From NCBI GenBank assembly GCA_001774945.1, contig MFBL01000053.1, positions 1-9,875 on the forward strand: 9,875 nucleotides of DNA, given 5' to 3'. This DNA is from Candidatus Curtissbacteria bacterium RIFCSPHIGHO2_12_FULL_41_17. GTDB taxonomy: Bacteria > Patescibacteriota > Microgenomatia > Curtissbacterales > GWA2-41-24. The stretch's first letter is position 1. Every line of letters begins with the position of its first letter. A model generated the notes under the pieces. It worked only from the letters and a program-made list of their open reading frames with translations. It made no database searches and was not told the origin of the DNA. This document shows positions 4,967 through 9,875 of this stretch, piece by piece. Both the position numbers and the translations under genes were made by a program.

Positions 4967-5899
4967 ATGAAAATAGGGGTTGTTTTTAAGGAAGAAAATA
5001 AGGATGATTTTAAAATCAAATCATCCTTGCGGTCCTCGTCCTTTAGGACTGCGGGCCTAAAAAAGGCGAAAGAATTAGCTTCTGAGGCAAAGAAATATAT
5101 CGAAGCGAAGGGACATAAGGTAGTGGAGGTTGAGGAATCAAAGCCCGATTATATTTTGTCTTTTGGCGGTGATGGAACTTTAATACATACAGCCTGCCAA
5201 TATGCTCATCTAGGAATACCCTTTATTGGCATCAACGTAGGAAGACTGGGTTTTTTGACTGCAGCTGAGGGAAATGATTGGCAGGAAGCACTAGATAAAC
5301 TTATCGCCAACAAAGTTTTTATTTCGGAAAGAATTACTCTAGAAGCGAAGGTGGTAGCTGGTAATGAGTTGCTGGTAGCTAGTAAGAAACCAGTCACCAG
5401 AAACTCTTCGAGCCTGAGCCTCAGAGCCGAAGGCCAGTCACCAGAAACCAGTTATCGGGCTGTCAATGAAGCGGCAATAAAGGGGTTTTTGCGGATTATC
5501 GAGCTGGAAATTGCTGTAAATGGAGAAAAATTCTTGAAAGTATTAGGCGATGGGGTAATAATTTCGACTCAAACCGGATCGACAGCTTACTCCTTATCAA
5601 GCGGCGGGCCAATCGTCGATCCGCACCTAGATTGTCTTTTGATAACACCGATTAACCCGATAGGTCTGCCGATTCCCTCGGTAGTTATTTCGCCTGATGA
5701 TGTAGTTTTGGTAAAAGTTGTAAAAGGTGACGATGTTTCGTTAATCATTGACGGTCAAGAACATACAAAGCTTAAAGAGGGAGAGATCGTTAAATTTACA
5801 AAAGGAAAACATAATGTCAAATTTGGCTATTTTGACAAACAGCACTTTCTTAAAAGTCTTAATGCAAAGTTTGGGCTGGCGGGAAGGTTTGGTGGATAG
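4967..5899 (+). CDS. nadK: NAD kinase (ATP-NAD kinase family)
   Basis: NAD kinase phosphorylates NAD to NADP and is normally the only source of NADP. The 310-aa protein shows GGDGT at 67-71, INVGRLGFLTAAE (89-101), the conserved NE of the NAD site at 167-168, and GDGVIISTQTGSTAYSLSSG (194-213) with GGPI. Two stretches do not fit the family. Residues about 11-30 separate the first strand (KIGVVFKEE) from its usual helix, and about 20 extra residues lie between LEAKVV (126-131 region) and AVNEAAIKG (165-173). Both stretches coincide with palindromic or repeated DNA (5000-5052 and 5390-5448) and stay in frame, so the reading frame survives. The gene follows fic by 5 nt with no visible Shine-Dalgarno and is likely co-transcribed. 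It converges on the cytidylate kinase gene. Function is confident; whether the insertions affect activity is unknown. Confidence 0.93.
   Translation: MKIGVVFKEENKDDFKIKSSLRSSSFRTAGLKKAKELASEAKKYIEAKGHKVVEVEESKPDYILSFGGDGTLIHTACQYAHLGIPFIGINVGRLGFLTAAEGNDWQEALDKLIANKVFISERITLEAKVVAGNELLVASKKPVTRNSSSLSLRAEGQSPETSYRAVNEAAIKGFLRIIELEIAVNGEKFLKVLGDGVIISTQTGSTAYSLSSGGPIVDPHLDCLLITPINPIGLPIPSVVISPDDVVLVKVVKGDDVSLIIDGQEHTKLKEGEIVKFTKGKHNVKFGYFDKQHFLKSLNAKFGLAGRFGG
5000..5052. repeat. Palindromic segment inside nadK, near the N-terminus
   Basis: AAGGATGATTT (5000-5010) and AAATCATCCTT (5018-5028) form a perfect 11-bp stem with a 7-nt loop. Immediately after, GCGGTCCT (5029-5036) pairs with AGGACTGC (5045-5052) at 7 of 8 positions, plus a G-T pair. 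The two hairpins encode about residues 12-29, a part that NAD kinases normally lack. I interpret it as an in-frame inserted element. Confidence 0.65.
5390..5448. repeat. Direct repeats around a palindrome inside nadK
   Basis: The 15-mer CCAGTCACCAGAAAC occurs at 5390-5404 and again at 5434-5448. Between the copies lies an imperfect palindrome, CTTCG (5406-5410) with CGAAG (5428-5432) around CTGAG-C-CTCAG (5414-5424). Further CTGGT words at 5357-5375 are complementary to the ACCAG words, so a longer fold is possible. The TTCGAGC word also occurs in the repeat at 5899-6006. The segment encodes about 20 residues not expected in NAD kinase. Confidence 0.65.
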
Positions 5900-6006
5900 G
5901 AAGTTCTCGACCCTTCAATAAGATTCAGGGCAAGCAATCTCGAACAATACTTCGACGAAGCTCAGCACAAGTATTCTTCGAGCGAGCGTAAGCGAGTCGA
6001 GAAGTT
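5899..6006. repeat. Nested palindromic repeat between nadK and the kinase gene, copy 1
   Basis: The outer arms are TTCTCGAC (5904-5911) and GTCGAGAA (5996-6003), perfectly complementary. The inner arms CTCGAACAATACTT (5939-5952) and AAGTATTCTTCGAG (5969-5982) pair at 13 of 14 positions with a 16-nt loop. The words GGAAGTTCTCGA and CTCGAACAATA recur in the same orientation at 6522-6550. Lying between two convergent genes, it may also stop transcription from both sides, though there is no clean T-run next to the inner stem. Confidence 0.75.
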
Positions 6007-6519
6007 TTAACCTAGATATTTCTTGGCAATTTCTGAAACTACCTCTTCAGATTCAGTATTAGTTGTATCAATAACCAAATCAAAAAACTTCGTGTCGAGA
6101 TAATTTTCGTCGGTATAAAGTTTTCTAAATTTAGCATCATGGGCTTTCTCTCTTTTTTTAATTTCCCCCTCGGATTCTTGATGGGTGTGAGTTCTCGCAA
6201 GTGCCCTTCTTATTCTTTCTTTCTCGTCACAGAGTAAGAGTACTTTGAGCACGTTTTTGTTGGCGCGATTAAAGTAGCCGGCATAATGAGAATCAAGAAC
6301 AATGCCTTTTTTTACTTCTTCCTGTAATTTTTTGTCCATGGCAAGGTCGAGTTTATCGGGTACGTGTTCGTAAAGCGGCAGATTATGCTCAAGAGCGTAC
6401 TTTCTAAAAAAATCGCCGGCAGAATGATACTCAAGTCCCAGTTTTTCAGAAACACCCTTGGCAGCAGTAGTTGTGCCCGAGGCGATGGGGCCGGAAATGG
6501 TGATAGAGCGATATTTCAT
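6007..6519 (-). CDS. cmk: Cytidylate kinase-like nucleoside monophosphate kinase, short archaeal-type
   Basis: The 170-aa protein resembles the compact cytidylate kinase family of archaea and CPR rather than the bacterial Cmk of about 220 aa. These enzymes phosphorylate CMP or dCMP with ATP. The N-terminal strand runs into a P-loop, GPIASGTTT (10-18), followed by EKLGLEYHSAGDFFRKYA (25-42), with the SAG(D/E)xFR motif typical of the monophosphate site. Next come a central strand (GIVLDSHYAG) and an Arg-rich LID-like region RIRRALARTHTHQ (102-114), then a C-terminal YLDTKFFDLVIDTT block. The usual Walker A lysine (GxxxxGKT) is threonine here (T16), which is unusual, although I believe GTTT forms occur in this family. 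The gene is bracketed by two copies of one palindromic repeat. A TATAAT lies upstream at 6554-6549. Dephospho-CoA kinase is less likely. Confidence 0.78.
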   Translation of the reverse strand: MKYRSITISGPIASGTTTAAKGVSEKLGLEYHSAGDFFRKYALEHNLPLYEHVPDKLDLAMDKKLQEEVKKGIVLDSHYAGYFNRANKNVLKVLLLCDEKERIRRALARTHTHQESEGEIKKREKAHDAKFRKLYTDENYLDTKFFDLVIDTTNTESEEVVSEIAKKYLG

Positions 6520-6521
6520 AT

Positions 6522-6583
6522 GGAAGTTCTCGAGTTCCCTCGAACAATATTATAGTTTATTCTTCGACCTTGTGGAGAAGTTC
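6522..6583. repeat. Palindromic repeat between the kinase gene and atpC, copy 2
   Basis: GGAAGTTCTCGA (6522-6533) and CTCGAACAATA (6539-6549) match bases 5899-5910 and 5939-5949 of copy 1 in the same orientation. TATTCTTCGAC further right pairs with CTCGAACAATA at 9 of 11 positions, and AGTTCTC near the left end pairs imperfectly with GAGAAGTT near the right. The copy is shorter than copy 1. It fills almost the whole 65-bp spacer. Confidence 0.7.
6549..6554 (-). promoter_or_regulatory. Possible -10 box of the cytidylate kinase gene
   Basis: Read on the minus strand, 6554-6549 is TATAAT, placed about 30 nt before the ATG at 6519. No -35 or extended TG was found, and the box lies in the loop of palindromic copy 2. 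The repeat may therefore have brought a promoter with it. Confidence 0.35.
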
Positions 6584-6584
6584 T

Positions 6585-6995
6585 TTAAACTCTGCGATGG
6601 CGGCGTTTGATTTTTAATTGGATTAAGGCTTTTTGCAAGTTTGCAGCGGTAGTTGCAAACTCTTCTTCTGACAAAAGGTGCTTTTGTTTGAGAGCTTCTT
6701 CGGCCTCCCTTTTGGCTTCCTCAATTTTCTTTTCTTCAATTTCTTCTTCCGGCGCTGCTAAATCTACCAAAACCTTAACCTCTTTGGGGCCGATTTGGGC
6801 AAAGCCGTATCCGGCTGCCATTCTTGTTTCTCTTAGGTTTTTTTTGTAAATTAACTCTCCGGGTTCAATAGAAGTAACTAAAGGCACATGATTAGGAAGA
6901 ACGGTAATTTGACCGGTGGTTGTTGGAAGTAAAACTTCATTTACTTCGTCGTCGTAAACTTTTTTTTCGGGAGTGATGATTTGGAGATGTAACAT
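6585..6995 (-). CDS. atpC: F-type ATP synthase epsilon subunit
   Basis: This 136-aa protein is the usual size for epsilon. Residues 1-84 form the beta-sandwich domain: MLHLQIITPEKKVYDDEV at the start, then the conserved LLPTTTGQITVLPNHVPLVT (22-41) and GYGFAQIGPKEVKVLVDLA. Residues 85-136 form the two-helix tail (EEEIEEKKIEEAKREAEEAL, then AATTAANLQKALIQLKIKRR-like). Epsilon joins gamma to the c-ring in the central stalk, and its tail can inhibit ATP hydrolysis. It ends the operon as is typical, but 249 bp separate it from the preceding gene, filled with a repeat element. The start codon sits 1 nt after an A/T-rich hairpin, and no Shine-Dalgarno is visible, so how it is translated is not obvious. 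Confidence 0.92.
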   Translation of the reverse strand: MLHLQIITPEKKVYDDEVNEVLLPTTTGQITVLPNHVPLVTSIEPGELIYKKNLRETRMAAGYGFAQIGPKEVKVLVDLAAPEEEIEEKKIEEAKREAEEALKQKHLLSEEEFATTAANLQKALIQLKIKRRHRRV

Positions 6996-6996
6996 G

Positions 6997-7018
6997 CTAA
7001 TTAATGCGAATTAATTAG
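6997..7018 (-). promoter_or_regulatory. 9-bp hairpin immediately upstream of atpC
   Basis: CTAATTAAT (6997-7005) and ATTAATTAG (7010-7018) are perfectly complementary around a 4-nt loop. On the minus strand the stem ends one base before the atpC ATG. TGCGAAT also repeats at 7005, 7019 and 7029. A translational control element or simply an iterated-word spacer are both possible. Confidence 0.5.
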
Positions 7019-7044
7019 TGCGAATATATGCGAATAAGCAAACT

Positions 7045-7192
7045 TGTCATGCTGAACTTGCTCGCCCTGAGCACTTCGATTGTACTCAGCGTAAACGAAG
7101 CCGAAGGGTTTCAGCATCTTTTTAGATCCTGAAATTAATTCAGGGTGACGTTTTGAGAGATTCTTCTCCGCCAAAGGCGGATCAGAATGACA
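7045..7192. mobile_element. Palindromic repeat element with terminal inverted repeats (MITE-like)
   Basis: The ends are TGTCATGCTGA (7045-7055) and TCAGAATGACA (7182-7192), inverted repeats matching at 10 of 11 positions. Internal arms are nested: ATGCTGAA near the left pairs with TTTCAGCAT at 7109-7117, CTTCG (7074-7078) with CGAAG (7096-7100), CCTGAA (7128-7133) with TTCAGG (7139-7144), and TCCGCC (7167-7172) with GGCGGA (7176-7181). Repeats starting TGTCATnCTGA are common between genes in many bacteria. No coding capacity for a transposase exists. A minus-strand frame is open through it, but I judge that spurious. It sits inside the ATP synthase operon, between the small membrane protein gene and atpC. 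Confidence 0.75.
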
Positions 7193-7210
7193 ATAAATCA
7201 AGAAAAAATT

Positions 7211-7237
7211 GGGGACGGGGGTGTTTATCTGCAGATA
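7211..7237. other. G-run and 12-bp perfect palindrome
   Basis: GGGGACGGGGG (7211-7221) is followed by the perfect palindrome TATCTGCAGATA (7226-7237), 7 nt before the stop of the membrane protein gene, which is read on the other strand. The G-run word resembles REP-type repeats seen elsewhere, but it occurs only once here. No function can be assigned. Confidence 0.35.
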
Positions 7238-7244
7238 GATCATA

Positions 7245-7538
7245 TTAATTGAAAAAATGCAGCCCAAATAAAGGGAAAATTGTAAATGCTCCAATGAGTG
7301 GTGGCCACAGTAAGATAATTATGAAGGAGGATACCCCAGTTACTAATTGACCGCCGGTTGTAATGTCAGAAATTTTCATCAGAATAAGAACTATTAGGCC
7401 AATTAAAAGGTAAATTATTAAACTAGTAACTAGGGTTGATATCTTTCTTGATAATAATTTCACTGCTATTAGATGCCCCGATAAATAACTGAGAAAGATG
7501 CCAAGTGCGAACGAGATTATGACTGCAGTAGCTATCAT
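7245..7538 (-). CDS. Small three-helix membrane protein within the atp operon
   Basis: I do not recognise this 97-aa protein. It is almost entirely hydrophobic with three likely membrane helices: about residues 3-27 (VIISFALGIFLSYLSG), 33-54 (ISTLVTSLIIYLLIGLIVLIL) and 66-92 (TGVSSFIIILLWPPLIGAF). The loops are short, KLLSRK and KISDITTGGQ, and would be basic on one side. The ATG (7536-7538) overlaps the atpD stop in an ATGA arrangement, and AGGT lies about 8 nt before it, a plausible ribosome binding site. It is therefore probably translated by coupling with atpD. F-ATPase operons often carry AtpI or AtpZ helpers, but those stand at the start of the operon. Position suggests an assembly or membrane role, which is inference only. 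Spurious ORF is unlikely given the coupling and clean helix pattern. Confidence 0.75.
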   Translation of the reverse strand: MIATAVIISFALGIFLSYLSGHLIAVKLLSRKISTLVTSLIIYLLIGLIVLILMKISDITTGGQLVTGVSSFIIILLWPPLIGAFTIFPLFGLHFFN

Positions 7539-8950
7539 TTTTTTACCTGGCTGATGTCTCCCTTCATGTAGAATTCTGCTTCGTCAACCGAATCATAATC
7601 TCCTTTGAGGATTGCGTCGAAGCTTTCGACGGTTTTGGCGATTGGGACATAGACACCCTTTTTGCCGGTAAAGGCCTCGGCGACAAACATCGGCTGTGAC
7701 AAAAATCTTTGGATTTTGCGGGCCCGGGCGACGGCAATTTTGTCCTCATCCGAAAGTTCCTCAACACCTAAAATGGCAATAATGTCGGCAAGTTCTTTAT
7801 ACCTTTGCAATACTTTCTGGACACCACGGGCAACGTCATAGTGCTTTTGGCCAACAACTGCCGGATCAAGGGCGCGGGATGTTGAAGTTAGAGGATCGAC
7901 TGCCGGATAAATGCCCTGCTCTGTTAAAGAACGCTCAAGAGAAATGGTCGAGTCAAGATGGGCAAAGGTGGCAACGGGAGCAGGATCGGTGTAATCGTCT
8001 GCCGGAACATAAATTGCCTGCAAGCTGGTAATTGAGCCTTTTTTGGTTGATGTGATTCTTTCCTGAAGTTCTCCCATTTCGGAAGCCAAAGTCGGCTGGT
8101 AACCGACGGCCGATGGAGTTCTGCCTAAAAGTGCCGAAACTTCGCTTCCGGCTTGGGCAAATCTAAAAATATTATCGATAAACAACAGTACATCCTGATT
8201 TTTTTCATCCCGAAAGTATTCGGCAATCGAAAGCCCGGTTAAAGCCACTCGAAATCTGGCACCGGGGGGTTCATTCATCTGGCCAAAAACCATCGCCAAC
8301 TTATCAAGAACACCTGCTTCTTTCATTTCCGTATAAAGATCATTTCCTTCGCGGGTCCTTTCACCGACTCCGGCAAAAACCGAGTAACCTCCGTGTTCCT
8401 TGGCAATGTTATTTATCAGTTCCTGGATAATGACCGTTTTACCAACACCGGCTCCGCCGAATACCCCGATCTTGCCTCCTTTTAAAAATGGAGCGATTAA
8501 ATCGATTACCTTAATTCCAGTTTCCAGGATTTCTTGTTTTGTTTCTTGATCAGTAAGAGGGGGGGATGGTCGGTGAATTGGATACTTTTTCTTTGCCACA
8601 ACTGGCCCTTTGCCATCTATTGCCTCACCGACAACATTAAAGATTCTGCCTAAGGTTTCAACTCCTACAGGGATACTAATTGGAGCATTGGTATTAGTAA
8701 CGATTGTGCCCCTTTTTAATCCATCAGTTGGGCCAAGCGAAACGCTTCGAATTCGGCTTTCTCCAAGATGCTGCTGGACTTCTAAAATTAATTTTTCTTT
8801 ACCAATAATAACTTCCAAAGCATCATAGATCGCAGGCAAATTTGTACTCTCAAATTCCACATCGACGACAGGACCGATGATCTGAACAACCTTGCCGGTG
8901 TTTTTGGAAAGTTTGTTTGTTTTTGATGTTTTAACCGTTTTATTTGGCAT
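7535..8950 (-). CDS. atpD: F-type ATP synthase beta subunit
   Basis: The beta subunit carries the catalytic nucleotide sites of F1. This 471-aa protein is standard length plus an extra Lys/Thr-rich N-terminus of about 18 residues before GKVVQIIGPVVDVEF. The P-loop is GGAGVGKT (165-172) with K171 and T172, followed by GERTREGNDL (196-205) with the catalytic glutamate E197. Walker B is VLLFIDN with D259, and the conserved LLGRTPSAVGYQPTLASEMG stands at 274-293. The DELSEED lever motif reads EELSDED (397-403), a mild variant. No key residue is missing. It follows atpG after a 70-bp A/T-rich spacer and overlaps the next gene by 4 nt. No Shine-Dalgarno precedes the ATG. Family and subunit are certain; rotary ATPase of V/A type is excluded by the motifs. 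Confidence 0.97.
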   Translation of the reverse strand: MPNKTVKTSKTNKLSKNTGKVVQIIGPVVDVEFESTNLPAIYDALEVIIGKEKLILEVQQHLGESRIRSVSLGPTDGLKRGTIVTNTNAPISIPVGVETLGRIFNVVGEAIDGKGPVVAKKKYPIHRPSPPLTDQETKQEILETGIKVIDLIAPFLKGGKIGVFGGAGVGKTVIIQELINNIAKEHGGYSVFAGVGERTREGNDLYTEMKEAGVLDKLAMVFGQMNEPPGARFRVALTGLSIAEYFRDEKNQDVLLFIDNIFRFAQAGSEVSALLGRTPSAVGYQPTLASEMGELQERITSTKKGSITSLQAIYVPADDYTDPAPVATFAHLDSTISLERSLTEQGIYPAVDPLTSTSRALDPAVVGQKHYDVARGVQKVLQRYKELADIIAILGVEELSDEDKIAVARARKIQRFLSQPMFVAEAFTGKKGVYVPIAKTVESFDAILKGDYDSVDEAEFYMKGDISQVKK

Positions 8951-9020
8951 ACGTGTAAATTTCTAATTTCTAATCAATTCTTAAATTTAAAAATTTCTAA
9001 ATTATTTGGTCAATTTTAAA
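8951..9020. repeat. A/T-rich iterated-word spacer between atpG and atpD
   Basis: AATTTCTAA occurs at 8958-8966, 8965-8973 and 8992-9000, with further partial copies. The spacer has almost no G or C, and no promoter or terminator stood out. It parallels the other spacers in which a short word is repeated, each with a different word. Confidence 0.5.
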
Positions 9021-9869
9021 TCACTCCAGTGCCTTTTGTGCTGTGACAATGTCTAAAAGTTCCTTGGTAATCGTCTCTTGCCTTACCTGGTTATATGTAA
9101 GTGTTAAATCGTCAATTAAATCACCGGCGGCATCGGTGGCATTTTTCATGGCCACCATTCTGGCAGAATGTTCAGATGCCTTTGATTCTAAGAGAACTTG
9201 GTAAATTTGTGTTAGCACATGATGGGGCAAAATATCTTTGAGGATGTCTTCTGCTGACGGCTCGAAGATTAAGTCAGCTGGTCTCTGGTCGATGTTTTGG
9301 GGAAGCTGGTCATCAAGTTCAATTGGCAAAAGCTGAATCCATTTTGGGATTTGTTCAGCTGTTGACTGGAAGTGTGGGTAGAGTATGGAAACCTTTGAGG
9401 TTTGTTTAGCAATATAGGCATCGATGGCCATCTTAGTTAGTGTTCGAGCCAGATCCAGAGGCGTTTTTTCTTCTGAGACAAAACTGGCGATGATTAAACC
9501 TTTCGTTTTAGCAACAAAATTTTGTGCCTTTTTACCGACAGTTATAAACTGGATGTTTTTAAATTCCTGCCTTAAAACTTCGCGAAATAGATTAATGTTT
9601 AAACCCCCAGCCAAACCCCTATCAGAGCTAACTAAAATAACAATTTGATTTGGCGAGGTGTTTTCCGTAAGAAGAGAAGTTTTATGTTCAGTTTTTGATC
9701 TGACTTCTGAAATTATTTGATCTAAAGCTAACGAGTAAGGTCGAGTCGAAAGTGCGGCCAATTGGCTTTTTCTCATTTTGACAGCAGCCACTAGCTCCAT
9801 TGCATGAGTTACTTTCCTAGTGTTACTGATAGATTTAATTCTTTTGCTTATTTCCCTGATAGTACTCAT
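9021..9869 (-). CDS. atpG: F-type ATP synthase gamma subunit
   Basis: Gamma is the rotating central shaft of F1. The 282-aa length is normal. The N-terminal helix has MSTIREISKRIKSISNTRKVTHAMELVAAVKM, matching the family pattern of an initial I-x-x-I-x-S-x-x-x-T-x-K-I/V-T-x-A-M. The central domain shows SDRGLAGGLN (family SDRGLCGGLN), and the C-terminal helix has the strongly conserved SEHSARMVAMKNATDAA followed by LTLTYNQVRQETITKELLDI. The gene is complete, with its ATG at 9867-9869. Only 6 bases remain upstream in the window, so any ribosome binding site is only partly visible. atpA is expected next beyond the edge. It is the first of the operon genes seen here, followed by atpD. Confidence 0.96.
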   Translation of the reverse strand: MSTIREISKRIKSISNTRKVTHAMELVAAVKMRKSQLAALSTRPYSLALDQIISEVRSKTEHKTSLLTENTSPNQIVILVSSDRGLAGGLNINLFREVLRQEFKNIQFITVGKKAQNFVAKTKGLIIASFVSEEKTPLDLARTLTKMAIDAYIAKQTSKVSILYPHFQSTAEQIPKWIQLLPIELDDQLPQNIDQRPADLIFEPSAEDILKDILPHHVLTQIYQVLLESKASEHSARMVAMKNATDAAGDLIDDLTLTYNQVRQETITKELLDIVTAQKALE

Positions 9870-9875
9870 GATTGA

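Noticed and set aside
5390..5448. Two 15-bp direct repeats as a CRISPR array
   Set aside because: Only two copies, 29 bp apart, inside a coding frame and with a palindromic spacer; no cas genes nearby.
7211..7221. G-quadruplex
   Set aside because: Only two G-runs are present, so four-strand folding from this site alone is not supported.
7001..7294. Minus-strand open frame of 97 codons (MEHLQFSLYL...)
   Set aside because: Most of it is translation of the palindromic repeat (CHSDPPLAEK, RHPELISGSKK), a pattern known from spurious calls over such repeats. It also overlaps the better-supported membrane protein gene.
8610..8828. Plus-strand open frame of 72 codons within atpD
   Set aside because: Antisense shadow of the beta subunit gene; no independent evidence.

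Overview
The window looks like a chromosomal segment from a candidate phyla radiation (Patescibacteria) bacterium, probably of the Microgenomates type. This is inferred from moderate-to-low GC, a TraG/VirD4-like ATPase with one N-terminal membrane helix, a short archaeal-type cytidylate kinase, few Shine-Dalgarno sites and palindrome-rich spacers. No 16S or ribosomal gene is present, so the assignment is not proven.

Left part (1-3124, + strand): a large imperfect palindrome and a perfect extended -10 box lead into a 170-aa unrecognised protein, then a 787-aa membrane-anchored DNA-transfer/packaging ATPase. Both spacers reuse the same short words.

Middle (3067-4961, + strand): an accessory patch. 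A 91-bp block holding the ATPase 3' end, its stop and an extended -10 box occurs twice (3067-3157 and 3676-3766), with a hicB-hicA toxin-antitoxin pair between the copies. The second copy supplies the promoter of a tRNA whose anticodon reads UAU (Ile, codon AUA), a rare type in bacteria. A 59-aa ORF starts 4 nt after the tRNA. A Fic-domain protein follows behind its own -35/-10 promoter.

NAD kinase (4967-5899, + strand) follows fic by 5 nt. It carries two in-frame, palindrome-rich segments that look like insertions, similar in kind to the palindromic elements known inside Rickettsia genes. It is convergent with a short cytidylate kinase-like gene (6007-6519, - strand), which has a copy of the same palindromic repeat on each side.

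Right part (6585-9869, - strand): the distal end of an F-type ATP synthase operon, read atpG, atpD, a 97-aa three-helix membrane protein overlapping atpD by 4 nt, then atpC. A 147-bp palindromic repeat with terminal inverted repeats lies between the membrane protein gene and atpC. atpA and the Fo genes should lie beyond the right edge.

How the genes relate: the ATP synthase genes form one functional unit, while fic and nadK are probably co-transcribed. hicBA, the tRNA and fic form a patch beside a recombined gene end. At least three + strand genes have a -10 box only 6-7 nt before the ATG, which predicts leaderless mRNAs. No CRISPR array, rRNA, transposase or integrase was seen.
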